Of a stretch of DNA of 64,000 nucleotides, positions 8,628 through 16,846 are shown in pieces; position 1 is the stretch's first letter; every line of letters begins with the position of its first letter. A program made the position numbers and the translations under genes. The notes beneath the pieces are model-generated. The model searched no databases and was not told where the DNA came from. It saw only the letters and a program-made list of their open reading frames with translations. This DNA is from an uncultured Collinsella sp. Lineage in GTDB: Bacteria; Actinomycetota; Coriobacteriia; Coriobacteriales; Coriobacteriaceae. The DNA is taken from NCBI GenBank assembly GCA_958415625.1, contig CATYZI010000003.1:1-64000 (forward strand), given 5' to 3'.

Positions 8628-9524
8628 CTAGATATGCTGACGGATCGCGTCGATATAGGCTTGACCGTAGCGCGTAAGCGTCGTGTTCTTGCGCGTGATG
8701 ATGCCGATCTCCATGTACTCATCCACATCGAGCGGAATCGAGATAATGCCGGGGCCGTTGAGTTCGTGGCTAATCACGCCCGAGCACACCGTGTAGCCGT
8801 TGAGGCCCATGGCCAGGTTGAACAGCGTCGCACGGTCGCGCACGCGGATATTCTTGCGACGCTCAAACGTCGAGGTCAGCTCCTCGGAATAGTAAAACGA
8901 GTTGTAACTGCCCTGCTCGTAGGACAGGAACGGGTAGTTTTCCAGATCCTCGAGCGTCACGCTGGAACGGTCCGCCAGTGGATGGTCGGCGCATACAAAG
9001 ACATGCGGCGTGGCGCAGAAGAGCCCCTCGAATACGAGCTCGTTGGCGGCGAGCATGCGCTCGATAACCTCACGATTATGCTCGGATAAGTACAGAATGC
9101 CCAGTTCGCTTTTCATATGCGCGACGTCCTCGATAATCTCGTGAGTCTGCTCCTCGCGCAGGGTAAAGTCGTAGCGCGCGGCATCGAACTCACGGATCAC
9201 ATCGACAAACGCGTTAACGGCAAAGGAATAATGCTGGCAGCTCACACTAAAGTGCGGCACCTGCTCGGACTCGCCCTTGTACTTGCCTTCGAGCAGATCC
9301 GCCTGGTCGAGCACCTGGCGCGCGTAGCCCAAGAAGGTCTCGCCCTCCTCGGACACAATGACACCCTTGTTGGTGCGCTCAAAGATGTGCACACCCATCT
9401 CGTTTTCGAGATCGCGGATCGACGCGGTAATCGAAGGCTGCGACACAAAGAGCCGGCGCGAGGCCTCGGTGATGCTGCCGCATTCGGCAACTTTGACGAC
9501 ATACCTGAGCTGTTGAAGCTTCAT
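8628..9524 (-). CDS. LysR-family regulator, probably of methionine/sulfur genes
   Basis: A 298-residue LysR regulator. The N-terminal winged helix-turn-helix (MKLQQLRYVVKVAECGS through SQPSITASIRDLE, residues 1-60) is followed by a periplasmic-binding-type effector domain (about 90-290). The N-terminus is close to the CysB/CmbR/MetR style. GGGAGG lies six bases before the ATG at 9524. It starts 10 bases after the HAD gene stop, so the two are co-transcribed. The MetE-like gene follows directly, with a MET-box-like site between, which makes that gene the likely target. Confidence 0.85.
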   Translation of the reverse strand: MKLQQLRYVVKVAECGSITEASRRLFVSQPSITASIRDLENEMGVHIFERTNKGVIVSEEGETFLGYARQVLDQADLLEGKYKGESEQVPHFSVSCQHYSFAVNAFVDVIREFDAARYDFTLREEQTHEIIEDVAHMKSELGILYLSEHNREVIERMLAANELVFEGLFCATPHVFVCADHPLADRSSVTLEDLENYPFLSYEQGSYNSFYYSEELTSTFERRKNIRVRDRATLFNLAMGLNGYTVCSGVISHELNGPGIISIPLDVDEYMEIGIITRKNTTLTRYGQAYIDAIRQHI

Positions 9525-9534
9525 GATGGCCTCC

Positions 9535-10443
9535 CTAGACGTCCGCGATACCCGAACCCGCCGCATCTGCCTGACGCATAAACGACGGCATCTCCCCCGT
9601 CGCGGCGCAGGCGGCAATCTGATGCAGAGCCCCGGCAACCGCATCGTCTGCCGCAGCGCCGATATGCCAGCGTGCGGCAGCCGTGACGGCCTCGTTGGCA
9701 TTGGCGACTGCAACGGAGTTGGGGACGGCGCCGATCATGGGCAGGTCGTTATCGGAATCGCCAAATACGGCCACCTCGTCGGACGTCAGGTCCAAAGCGC
9801 GCGCCAGCTCCAGCGCAGCGCAACCCTTGTCCCAACCTGCTGGAAGAATGTCGAACAGGCGCACACGATTGTTGGGAAACACAAGCGAGAGTTCCGGTAC
9901 CTCAGCGGCAACGCGCTCACGTAGCTCCGCGAGCTCCTCACGCGAGCGGGCGCTCCAGATATTTGCCTTGAACACCGACGCGTCATCGACGACAGGACGG
10001 CACGGGGCCTCTTCGCCCTTGAGCCATGCGTTGCCGCCCGACTCCATGGCGCGGCGCACGCGCTCGGGGTCGCTCGTCACACAATAGGCATCGTTGCCCC
10101 AAAAGTCATCACCCAGGCCGTAGACCTTCAGATACGTATCGTCGGTCTCTTGCTCCAAGTAGTCAGCCAAGCGCATAAGGGCGGCGTTGTCGGTCGCATG
10201 CGAGGCTACCACCTCGCCGTCCACAAACATGACCTGGCCGTTGCAGAACGCGCCGGTCGAGAAGCACTCGGCGCGATTGCGGAACATCCAGCCCATCGCG
10301 GAGGGCTGGCGACCCGAAACCGGGCCAAAGTGCAGACCCGCCGCCTGCATAGCATGAATGCCCTCGATGGCGTAGTCGCTGGCGCCGTCATGCCCGGCTG
10401 GAATCAGCGTATCGTCCATATCGGTCAGCACAAGTTTAATCAT
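9535..10443 (-). CDS. HAD-superfamily phosphatase, Cof type
   Basis: A 302-residue soluble protein. Motif I is TDMDDTL (residues 7-13), the Ser of motif II is in GPVSGR, and motif IV is FGDSDNDLPM, with a Cof-type (IIB) cap domain between. Such enzymes dephosphorylate sugar phosphates, nucleotides or cofactors such as FMN and PLP; the substrate here is not evident. It is the first gene of a two-gene unit with the LysR regulator. Confidence 0.85.
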   Translation of the reverse strand: MIKLVLTDMDDTLIPAGHDGASDYAIEGIHAMQAAGLHFGPVSGRQPSAMGWMFRNRAECFSTGAFCNGQVMFVDGEVVASHATDNAALMRLADYLEQETDDTYLKVYGLGDDFWGNDAYCVTSDPERVRRAMESGGNAWLKGEEAPCRPVVDDASVFKANIWSARSREELAELRERVAAEVPELSLVFPNNRVRLFDILPAGWDKGCAALELARALDLTSDEVAVFGDSDNDLPMIGAVPNSVAVANANEAVTAAARWHIGAAADDAVAGALHQIAACAATGEMPSFMRQADAAGSGIADV

Positions 10444-10483
10444 AAGGCCCCCTCGGTCATTCTTAATCCCGTCTATTGTACCG

Positions 10484-10585
10484 ACCTGCCAAAAAGAGAC
10501 AGGTTTATATTGGCAGGTTTTATCTGGGAAAACGCAAAGCCCCAGTTGTTACCTGCCAAAATAAACCTGTCCCTTTTTGGCAGGT
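10484..10585. repeat. Pair of inverted palindromic repeats (CCTGCCAAAAA family)
   Basis: Two 35-bp units (10484-10518 and 10551-10585) lie in opposite orientation around a 32-base centre, which has its own CTGGG/CCCAG stem. Each unit is bounded by ACCTGCCAA and TTGGCAGGT and contains AGGGACAGGTTTAT or its complement. The whole is a near-perfect 100-base cruciform between the HAD gene start and the TPP riboswitch. A third unit is at 30849-30883. Confidence 0.85.
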
Positions 10586-10611
10586 GCGCTAGTATAGGGA
10601 ACAACAGATTC

Positions 10612-10704
10612 GATGCGGGAGTGCCGGCGGTGCAAACCACAAGGCTGAGAGGGCATGGGGCCCAATCCTTTGAACCTGTCAGTTAATGCTGGCGTAGGGA
10701 GCAT
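10612..10704 (+). promoter_or_regulatory. TPP riboswitch (thi box)
   Basis: The conserved segments GGCTGAGAGGG, CCTTTGAACCTGTCAG and TGCTGGCGTAGGGA occur in the right order and spacing for a thiamine pyrophosphate aptamer. It is followed at once by an intrinsic terminator and then thiM, so TPP should end transcription before the operon. Confidence 0.95.
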
Positions 10705-10715
10705 GCCGCCTTTAC

Positions 10716-10748
10716 AGGGGCGCTGTCTATGCACAGCGCCCCTTTTCT
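10716..10748 (+). terminator. Riboswitch-controlled terminator before thiM
   Basis: GGGGCGCTG and CAGCGCCCC pair around an 8-base loop, followed by TTTT. It is the expression platform of the TPP riboswitch. Confidence 0.9.
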
Positions 10749-10768
10749 ATGCCAAGGAGGCATGTGCA

Positions 10769-11608
10769 GTGATCGATTCGAAACAGCTCAAGCAACAAGT
10801 GATCAAGGCCGTGGAGGAGATTCGCGCCACCAATCCGATGGCCGGCTCCATCACCAACACGGTGACGATTGACTTTGTCGCCAACGCACAGCTCGCCGTG
10901 GGCGGATCGGCCGCCATGGTCTATCTGCCCGACGAGGGCGAGGCGCTCGTTGCCGGCGGCGGCGCCATCTATCTCAACATGGGCACACTCTTCCCCATCT
11001 ACGAGCAGACGATTCCCCGCGCGGCCAAGGCGGCACACGACGCCGGCAAGCCCTGGGTGCTCGATCCGGTTGGCCTGGGCATCGGTAGCCTGCGCACCCA
11101 GCTGGCAGGCGAACTCAAGCAGTACAAACCCGCCATCGTGCGCGGCAACGCCTCCGAGATTATCGCGCTCGCCGGCCTGTGGGGTCTTGAGGGCGAGGCG
11201 GCTGATCTGAGCCGCGTACGCGGTGTCGACACCACCGACACGGTCGACGCCGCCCGCGATGCCGCCGTGGCGCTCGCTCGCTACACCGGCGGTGCCGTAG
11301 TGGTCTCGGGTGAAGTCGACCTGATCACCGACGGCACGACCGTGGCCAAGTCCCACGGCGGCAGCCCACTCATGTCCAAGATCACCGGCTGTGGTTGCTC
11401 ACAGGGCGGCGTGCTGGCCGTGTACGCCTGCGCCACCGACCCGTTTACGGCGGCCATCTGCGGTACCGCCGTCTACAACCTTGCCGGCACGCGTGCCGCC
11501 GCGCTCGCCGATGCCCCGGCAAGCTTTAAGGTCGCCTTTATCGACGAGCTCTACCGCGCGACCGCCCAGGACATTGCCGACAACCAACTCGAGCTCGAGG
11601 AGGCATAA
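10769..11608 (+). CDS. thiM: Hydroxyethylthiazole kinase
   Basis: A 279-residue ribokinase-fold enzyme that phosphorylates 4-methyl-5-(2-hydroxyethyl)thiazole for thiamine salvage. SITNTVTIDFVANAQLAVGG, VLDPVGLGIG, RGNASEI and ITGCGCSQGG are the family signatures; the last holds the catalytic Cys and anion hole. The GTG at 10769 is in frame with AAGGAGG eight bases before it; the nearby ATG at 10762 is out of frame. First gene of a riboswitch-controlled three-gene operon, three bases from the next start. Confidence 0.93.
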   Translation: MIDSKQLKQQVIKAVEEIRATNPMAGSITNTVTIDFVANAQLAVGGSAAMVYLPDEGEALVAGGGAIYLNMGTLFPIYEQTIPRAAKAAHDAGKPWVLDPVGLGIGSLRTQLAGELKQYKPAIVRGNASEIIALAGLWGLEGEAADLSRVRGVDTTDTVDAARDAAVALARYTGGAVVVSGEVDLITDGTTVAKSHGGSPLMSKITGCGCSQGGVLAVYACATDPFTAAICGTAVYNLAGTRAAALADAPASFKVAFIDELYRATAQDIADNQLELEEA

Positions 11609-11611
11609 GCC

Positions 11612-11953
11612 ATGTCCGAGCCCGCAACCAATGCCGGTATGAACACGCTCGTCGCCGTGGCCATCGCCCCGTGCGGCACCGGCGACGAGCTATCCGCCGA
11701 GGTCGCCGAGGTCGTACGCGTCATTCGCGAGAGCGGCCTTCCCAACCGCACCACCTCGATGTTCACCGAGATCGAGGGCGACTGGGACGAGGTCATGCAG
11801 GTCGTGCGCGACGCAACCTTTGTGTTGGCGAGCAAGGGCATCCGTACCGAAGTCGTGCTCAAAGCCGATATTCGACCCGGATTTACCGATACCATGACCG
11901 GCAAACTCGAGCGCATGGAAGCGCAGATCAAAAAGCAGGAGGAAGCACGATGA
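11612..11953 (+). CDS. Thiamine-binding protein, MTH1187/YqgV family
   Basis: A 113-residue small cytoplasmic protein of the DUF77/Thiamine_BP family, with VAIAPCG near the N-terminus and GLPNRTTSMFTEIEGDWDEV in the middle. The family has a ferredoxin-like fold and binds thiamine or hydroxymethylpyrimidine; its role is not settled. It lies between thiM and thiE, and its TGA overlaps the thiE ATG, so translation is probably coupled. Confidence 0.85.
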   Translation: MSEPATNAGMNTLVAVAIAPCGTGDELSAEVAEVVRVIRESGLPNRTTSMFTEIEGDWDEVMQVVRDATFVLASKGIRTEVVLKADIRPGFTDTMTGKLERMEAQIKKQEEAR

Positions 11954-12645
11954 GTATCCGCGACAACCTTGATATCTCGGCCTATCTGGTGCTCGGCCCC
12001 GAAAACACCCTCGGGCGTCCCGTGGGCGATGTGGTGGCCCAGGCGCTCGACGCCGGCTTTACCTGCATCCAAGTGCGCTCCAAGGTGGCAAGCGCCCGCG
12101 AGATCATCGCACTGACGGGCGATGCCGCGCAGGCCATCGCCCAGGCCGGCAAAACCGGGCAGGTCGCGCTGCTGATCGACGACCGCCTTGACTGCGTACT
12201 TGCCGCACGCGAGCAGGGCATCGCCGTCGACGGCGTGCACGTGGGCCAGAGCGATATCCCCGTCGAGGTCTGCCGCAAGCTGCTGGGTCCCGATGCCATC
12301 GTGGGCCTTTCCGCCCGCTGCGAGGAGATGCTCGAGTACGTCAAGACCGCCGATATGAGCCTGGTCGATTACCTGGGCGTGGGCCCGCTTCACGAGACCG
12401 AGACCAAGCGCGACTGCGGACGCGCGGCAGATGGCTCCATCATCACCAAGAGCTTTGAGGACCTTGCTGCCCTCCATGCAGCAAGCCCCGTGCCCATCGT
12501 GGTGGGCGGCGGCGTCAAGAAAGCCGACCTGCCGCAGCTCAAGACTACCGGCGTCGACGGCTTCTTTGTGGTGAGCGCCGTCTGCAGCGCCGACGACCCC
12601 TACGCCGCAGCCAAGGAGCTCGTCGATACCTGGCAGCAGGCATAA
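11950..12645 (+). CDS. thiE: Thiamine-phosphate synthase
   Basis: A 231-residue TIM-barrel enzyme that joins hydroxymethylpyrimidine diphosphate with thiazole phosphate to give thiamine phosphate. GVHVGQSDIP, YLGVGPLHETETK and VVGGGV are the phosphate-binding and substrate signatures. The ATG at 11950 overlaps the previous stop (ATGA). With thiM it forms a salvage module; thiD or thiC is not in this window. Confidence 0.93.
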   Translation: MSIRDNLDISAYLVLGPENTLGRPVGDVVAQALDAGFTCIQVRSKVASAREIIALTGDAAQAIAQAGKTGQVALLIDDRLDCVLAAREQGIAVDGVHVGQSDIPVEVCRKLLGPDAIVGLSARCEEMLEYVKTADMSLVDYLGVGPLHETETKRDCGRAADGSIITKSFEDLAALHAASPVPIVVGGGVKKADLPQLKTTGVDGFFVVSAVCSADDPYAAAKELVDTWQQA

Positions 12646-12687
12646 GCCTAGACCGAGCAGTTGCTCCGCAGTCCCATATCTTCAATA

Positions 12688-12799
12688 GCGGAAAGCGCAT
12701 CCCAGTTTGGACGTCCATTCTGGGATGCGCTTTCCGCATAGAGGACCAGCGGGAAACTGCGTCCCAGTCTGAACGCTGATTACGGGATGCAGTTTCCGG
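12688..12799. repeat. Two consecutive related hairpins between convergent genes
   Basis: Unit 1 (12688-12737) has perfect 18-bp arms beginning GCGGAAAGCGCATCCCAG. Unit 2 (12751-12799) has arms GGAAACTGCGTCCC and GGGATGCAGTTTCC with one mismatch. The arms are related (GGAAA, GC, ATCCC). They fill the gap between thiE and the patatin gene. Neither has a T run, so they look like repetitive palindromes rather than standard terminators. Confidence 0.75.
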
Positions 12800-12807
12800 C
12801 GTAGTCC

Positions 12808-13677
12808 CTACCCCGCCAGATATGCCTCCAGCGCCGGCAAAGTCGTCTCCGCATCGCGGCGGCCGATCTGATAGATGCGCTCGAGCTCATCCGGCTCGCG
12901 ACACAGCGACGGCACCTTCACCGATTCGCTCGGCCGCACCACAAAGATCTCGCCGGCAGCCTCGCGACGTGCCAGGTCATCGAGCGTGGCATTGTAGACC
13001 TCATGCCGATGCTCAAGCGCTGCGACAAACTCCGGGTAGTGACGAAACACGCGACGCAGCATGGGCATCACGCTATTGGGCTGCTTTACAAAGCCCGCCG
13101 GCTGCGTCAGCACCACCACGTTGCGGTCATACCCCTGTGCAAACAGCCAAGCGCTGGGAATGGAATCAGCCACGCCGCCATCCAGGTACTTACGCCCCTC
13201 AATGGCGACGGGACGCGTCGCCACAGGAATCGCCGACGACGCCCGGATCCACTCGATATCGCGCTCGTCGCCATACGGCAGATCGTGATAGACGGCCTTG
13301 CCCGTCTCGATATCGGTACACACGCACGTAAACCGCATGGGGCAGGCACGATATGTCTCCAAGTCGATGGGATCGCGCTCGACGGGCACCTCGTGATAGG
13401 CAAAGTCGGCATTGAACATATCGCCGGTTCGCAGCCAGCTGGTTACGCTCGCATAGCGCTTGTCGGCGCAATAGGCCTTGTTGTAGCGAATGGCGCGCCC
13501 AATCTGCCGCGATTTAAAGTTGTAGCCAAATGCCGCGCCCGCCGAGACACCCACCATATGGTCGCAAGTTAAGCCGCGCTCCATCCATACGTCGAGCACG
13601 CCCGCCGTATACATACCGCGGTAGCCGCCTCCCTCGAGCGCGAGCCCCACCGTGCGCGTCGTATCTGGCTGCGTCAT
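12808..13677 (-). CDS. Patatin-like phospholipase (YjjU type)
   Basis: A 289-residue lipid acyl hydrolase. The oxyanion loop is EGGGYRGMY (residues 15-23), the nucleophile elbow is GVSAG (Ser45) and the dyad Asp is in LDGGVADSIP (Asp166). There is no signal peptide, so it probably acts on the inner face of the membrane. GGGGATGATCGC precedes the ATG. The gene is monocistronic, convergent with the thiamine operon and divergent from the GGDEF/EAL gene. Confidence 0.88.
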   Translation of the reverse strand: MTQPDTTRTVGLALEGGGYRGMYTAGVLDVWMERGLTCDHMVGVSAGAAFGYNFKSRQIGRAIRYNKAYCADKRYASVTSWLRTGDMFNADFAYHEVPVERDPIDLETYRACPMRFTCVCTDIETGKAVYHDLPYGDERDIEWIRASSAIPVATRPVAIEGRKYLDGGVADSIPSAWLFAQGYDRNVVVLTQPAGFVKQPNSVMPMLRRVFRHYPEFVAALEHRHEVYNATLDDLARREAAGEIFVVRPSESVKVPSLCREPDELERIYQIGRRDAETTLPALEAYLAG

Positions 13678-13797
13678 GCGATCATCCCCGTTTCTGCGTT
13701 TTTAAACGGGACAAGTATACCCGTCAACATATATCGTCTCAGTCGCATTTTCATCGAACATCGCATCGTCGTGTTACCGCTTGGCAAATAATTGTCA

Positions 13798-13824
13798 CCC
13801 ATAGTATGGGCACCCCTATATAAT
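13798..13824 (+). promoter_or_regulatory. Promoter with palindrome upstream of the GGDEF/EAL gene
   Basis: A consensus -10 TATAAT lies at 13819-13824. A 13-bp palindrome CCCATAGTATGGG (13798-13810) sits just before it. The start at 14002 is about 170 bases downstream, so the transcript has a long leader, which includes ACACGC/GCGTGT arms around 13916-13946. In the rest of the 324-base gap 13678-14001 I see no gene. Confidence 0.5.
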
Positions 13825-14001
13825 TTTGTACTGTTGTTTATACTACTCAGCAGTTATCAACAGCGAACATTAGCCGGCAAAGTAACCCAACAACGCAGCA
13901 AGGCGGAGGCCTGGATACACGCAATACGCTGAGCAACGACGCGTGTACACAACGAGCTCGCCCGACGCAATCCGCCCCGACCTCAGGAAGCCGCTTAGAA
14001 C

Positions 14002-16719
14002 ATGGATACTGTCAGCAATTACACCGAAACGCTCGAAAAGACCATCCGTGACCTTCTCGAGCGTCAGGATGATCTGATTAGGACCGCCTTTACCGACCAG
14101 CTTACCGGACTTGGCAACCGCGGCGGCTTTGCCCGTTCCCTCGAGGAGCTCTGGGAGCAGGACATCCCCGTTACCATGGCGTTCATCGACATCGATAACC
14201 TTAAGCACTGCAACGACGTCTTCGGGCATGACGAGGGCAACCGCTATATCTTGCAGGTAAGCCTCTATCTCAAGCTGTATATGAAGGTGGACGAGGCGGC
14301 GTTTCGCATAGGCGGCGACGAGTTTGCCATCCTGTCTACGATTGCGACCGAGGACGACCTCGCCGAGCGCCTGGAACACTGCCGAACGGTCCTACTCAAA
14401 AACAACGATTCCGAGATGCCTCACTCGTTTAGCTACGGAGTGTCGCACGCCGACCCCGCCCTGGGTGAAGTCTCCAATCGCATGACACTCGATGCCGACC
14501 ATCGCATGTACGACTACAAGCTACGCCATGCCATGCATCTTGATCGACGCAATATCGCGCAAGTCCACACCGACGACTTCGAAATAAGCGATCGCGTTTT
14601 TGACGCCTTTTCGATGCTCAACGAAGGCCGTTATTGCTTTATCGAGAACTTGGACAAACATCGCACCCTTTGGTCACAAGGTGCCCTGCGCGATCTCGGT
14701 CTTCCTTCTGAGCATGTAGACAACTGCCACGATTACTGGAAAACGCGCGTCCACCCCGATGACCTTGAGGCCTATACCAGCGATATCGACCAAATCTACA
14801 ACGGCTCCAAACACCGCCGCGTCATGCAGTACCGCATGCGCAATGCCGCGGGCGACTACGTCCTTTGCCGCGCTCGCGGGTTTCGTATCGACGGCGACGG
14901 AAATACCCCCTCGCTCTATGTCGGCGAGCTCGTCAACCATTCGCTTGCTGAAACCGTCGACGCCGCTACGGGCCTCGGAACGCAGCGTATGCTGATCAAC
15001 GCTATCGATGCTTGCCGTCGCGACCGTTGCGAGACGGGGCTTATAGCGGTCCGCGTTCGCGGCACGGCAAAGCTCAACGAGCTCTATGGGGCCGAGGCTG
15101 TCGACAACATGCTCGCCGAATACGCAGGCCGCATGTTGTCGATCACCCGCGGCAGGAGTCGCGTCTTCCGCTCACGAAACGCCCAGTTCGTCGTGCTTAG
15201 CAACGAGTTGGGCCACGAGGCATTCGAGCAACTGACCCATCATCTTAAAGAAGCCGTTTTCGCTCCTGTTCAAATCGCGGGCGATACCATTACCCCCGTC
15301 TGCCTCGTCGTTCCGGCCTTTTACGAGCGCTTAATCAATCAAGCGACCGCCGTTTTAGGCGAGCTCGACCGTCGTCTTCGTGCGGCCGGCGGGCTTGTTC
15401 CCAACGACAGCCTCCCCATACCTGAGATTGAGCGCAAAAGCGCCGTCGCCGAACGCATCGATACGCTCACGGGCCTCTATCGACCCAGCGAGTTTATGCG
15501 GCGTGCCAACGCATTTCTGAGGACAGGGCGCGACGGCGCTTGGTGTATCACTACCGTCGACATGGGACACATGCGGCTGTTCAACGAATGGCACGGACAG
15601 GCCGAGGGCGACCGCATGCTCGCCGATGTGGGCACGGTCCTCAAGGACATCGAGAATGCCGACATGGGCGTCGCAGGGTACTGGGGCCAAGATGACTTTT
15701 GCGTACTCATCCCCTTTGAGCACGACACCGTCCATAAAATCTATAACCGCGTTCGCGAGGCCGTGGCCAAGCATGATAACGGCGTAGGTTTCTGGCCGTC
15801 CATGGGTGTCTACCCCATCGACTCCAACGAGGAAATCACCATCGATGCACAGGCCAAGGCCATGTTTACCAATCGGCGCGCGAAAAACGACTTTAAGGAT
15901 CGCATTGCCGTCTTTCGCCCCGAGGAATACAAGCGCGAGGTTGCGTTTCACCGCGCCCTCACCGAGTTCCAGTATGCGCTCTCAAACGACCGCATCACCT
16001 ACTACCTGCAGCCACTGGTTGATATGGAAACCGGCGAGATCATTGGCGCCGAGGCGCTCACACGCTGGATCGACAAAGATGGATCGTTAATTCCGCCCGC
16101 GTCCTTTATCCCGGCGCTCGAGGAAAGCGGCTTTGTGGTGACGCTCGACAAGTACATTTGGCAGGGTGTCGCCTCGTGGCTGCGCAAGCGCATCGATCGA
16201 GGACTTCGCGTGGTTCCGGTCTCGCTTAATGTGTCGCGCGTGGATATCCTTGCCTGCGACGTTGCCGAACATATGGGGGCGCTCGCCGCCCAATACAACC
16301 TACCGCCCGAGCTCATGCGTATCGAGATCACCGAGACGGCTTATACGGGGGAGTCCGAAGCCGTGGACAAACTGACAGCCGACCTGCACACCCGCGGCTT
16401 CTCGACCTATATGGACGATTTTGGCACCGGCCAGTCCACGCTCGCGATGCTCAAGAACGTCAACGTCGATGTTATCAAGCTCGACCGCACCTTTTTGCCT
16501 GATGGGAAAACCGACAACCGGAGCTCCCAGATCGTGTCGTCTATGCTCGAGATGGCGCAGTCGCTCCATCTGCCCGTCGTGGTCGAAGGCGTCGAGACAA
16601 ATGAGCAGGCGAACATGCTACGACAGATGGGCGCCCGCTACGCTCAGGGCTTCCTCTACTACCGCCCCATGCCGGCGAAGGATTTTGAGGCATTGTTCGA
16701 TGGTGGCAATAACAACTGA
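14002..16719 (+). CDS. GGDEF-PAS-(degenerate GGDEF)x2-EAL cyclic-di-GMP protein
   Basis: A 905-residue cytoplasmic protein. GGDEF domain 1 (about 25-180) has an intact RIGGDEF (GGDEF at 104-108) and DIDNLKHCND, so it should make cyclic di-GMP. A PAS-like domain (about 205-315) follows. A second GGDEF-type domain has RSRNAQF where the motif should be (about 390) and a third has WGQDDF (about 561-566); both are degenerate. The EAL domain (about 645-895) keeps EAL (684-686), DDFGTG (805 on), IKLDRTF and VVEGVET, so it should degrade cyclic di-GMP. No membrane segment or signal peptide. The next gene is a shorter paralog with the same first three domains. Confidence 0.92.
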   Translation: MDTVSNYTETLEKTIRDLLERQDDLIRTAFTDQLTGLGNRGGFARSLEELWEQDIPVTMAFIDIDNLKHCNDVFGHDEGNRYILQVSLYLKLYMKVDEAAFRIGGDEFAILSTIATEDDLAERLEHCRTVLLKNNDSEMPHSFSYGVSHADPALGEVSNRMTLDADHRMYDYKLRHAMHLDRRNIAQVHTDDFEISDRVFDAFSMLNEGRYCFIENLDKHRTLWSQGALRDLGLPSEHVDNCHDYWKTRVHPDDLEAYTSDIDQIYNGSKHRRVMQYRMRNAAGDYVLCRARGFRIDGDGNTPSLYVGELVNHSLAETVDAATGLGTQRMLINAIDACRRDRCETGLIAVRVRGTAKLNELYGAEAVDNMLAEYAGRMLSITRGRSRVFRSRNAQFVVLSNELGHEAFEQLTHHLKEAVFAPVQIAGDTITPVCLVVPAFYERLINQATAVLGELDRRLRAAGGLVPNDSLPIPEIERKSAVAERIDTLTGLYRPSEFMRRANAFLRTGRDGAWCITTVDMGHMRLFNEWHGQAEGDRMLADVGTVLKDIENADMGVAGYWGQDDFCVLIPFEHDTVHKIYNRVREAVAKHDNGVGFWPSMGVYPIDSNEEITIDAQAKAMFTNRRAKNDFKDRIAVFRPEEYKREVAFHRALTEFQYALSNDRITYYLQPLVDMETGEIIGAEALTRWIDKDGSLIPPASFIPALEESGFVVTLDKYIWQGVASWLRKRIDRGLRVVPVSLNVSRVDILACDVAEHMGALAAQYNLPPELMRIEITETAYTGESEAVDKLTADLHTRGFSTYMDDFGTGQSTLAMLKNVNVDVIKLDRTFLPDGKTDNRSSQIVSSMLEMAQSLHLPVVVEGVETNEQANMLRQMGARYAQGFLYYRPMPAKDFEALFDGGNNN

Positions 16720-16776
16720 TACGCTCGCGCGCAAAACACCACCGTCTAGGGGAGCATTTGTCCCCATTGGCTAACT

Positions 16777-16809
16777 CATATCCCCAATTCAAACCGAATT
16801 GGGGATATG
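16777..16809. repeat. Perfect hairpin between the two GGDEF genes
   Basis: CATATCCCCAATTC and its exact complement are separated by five bases. No T run follows. It could end the first transcript or stabilise it. Confidence 0.6.
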
Positions 16810-16846
16810 ATACGGAGCATCCTGTCACCCAAGGAGGTTATCCATC

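Noticed and set aside
13825..14001. Cyclic-di-GMP (GEMM) riboswitch before the GGDEF/EAL gene
   Set aside because: GGCAAAG and ACGCAGCAAGGC recall parts of the consensus, but the GAAA hairpin between them and the 3' receptor are missing.
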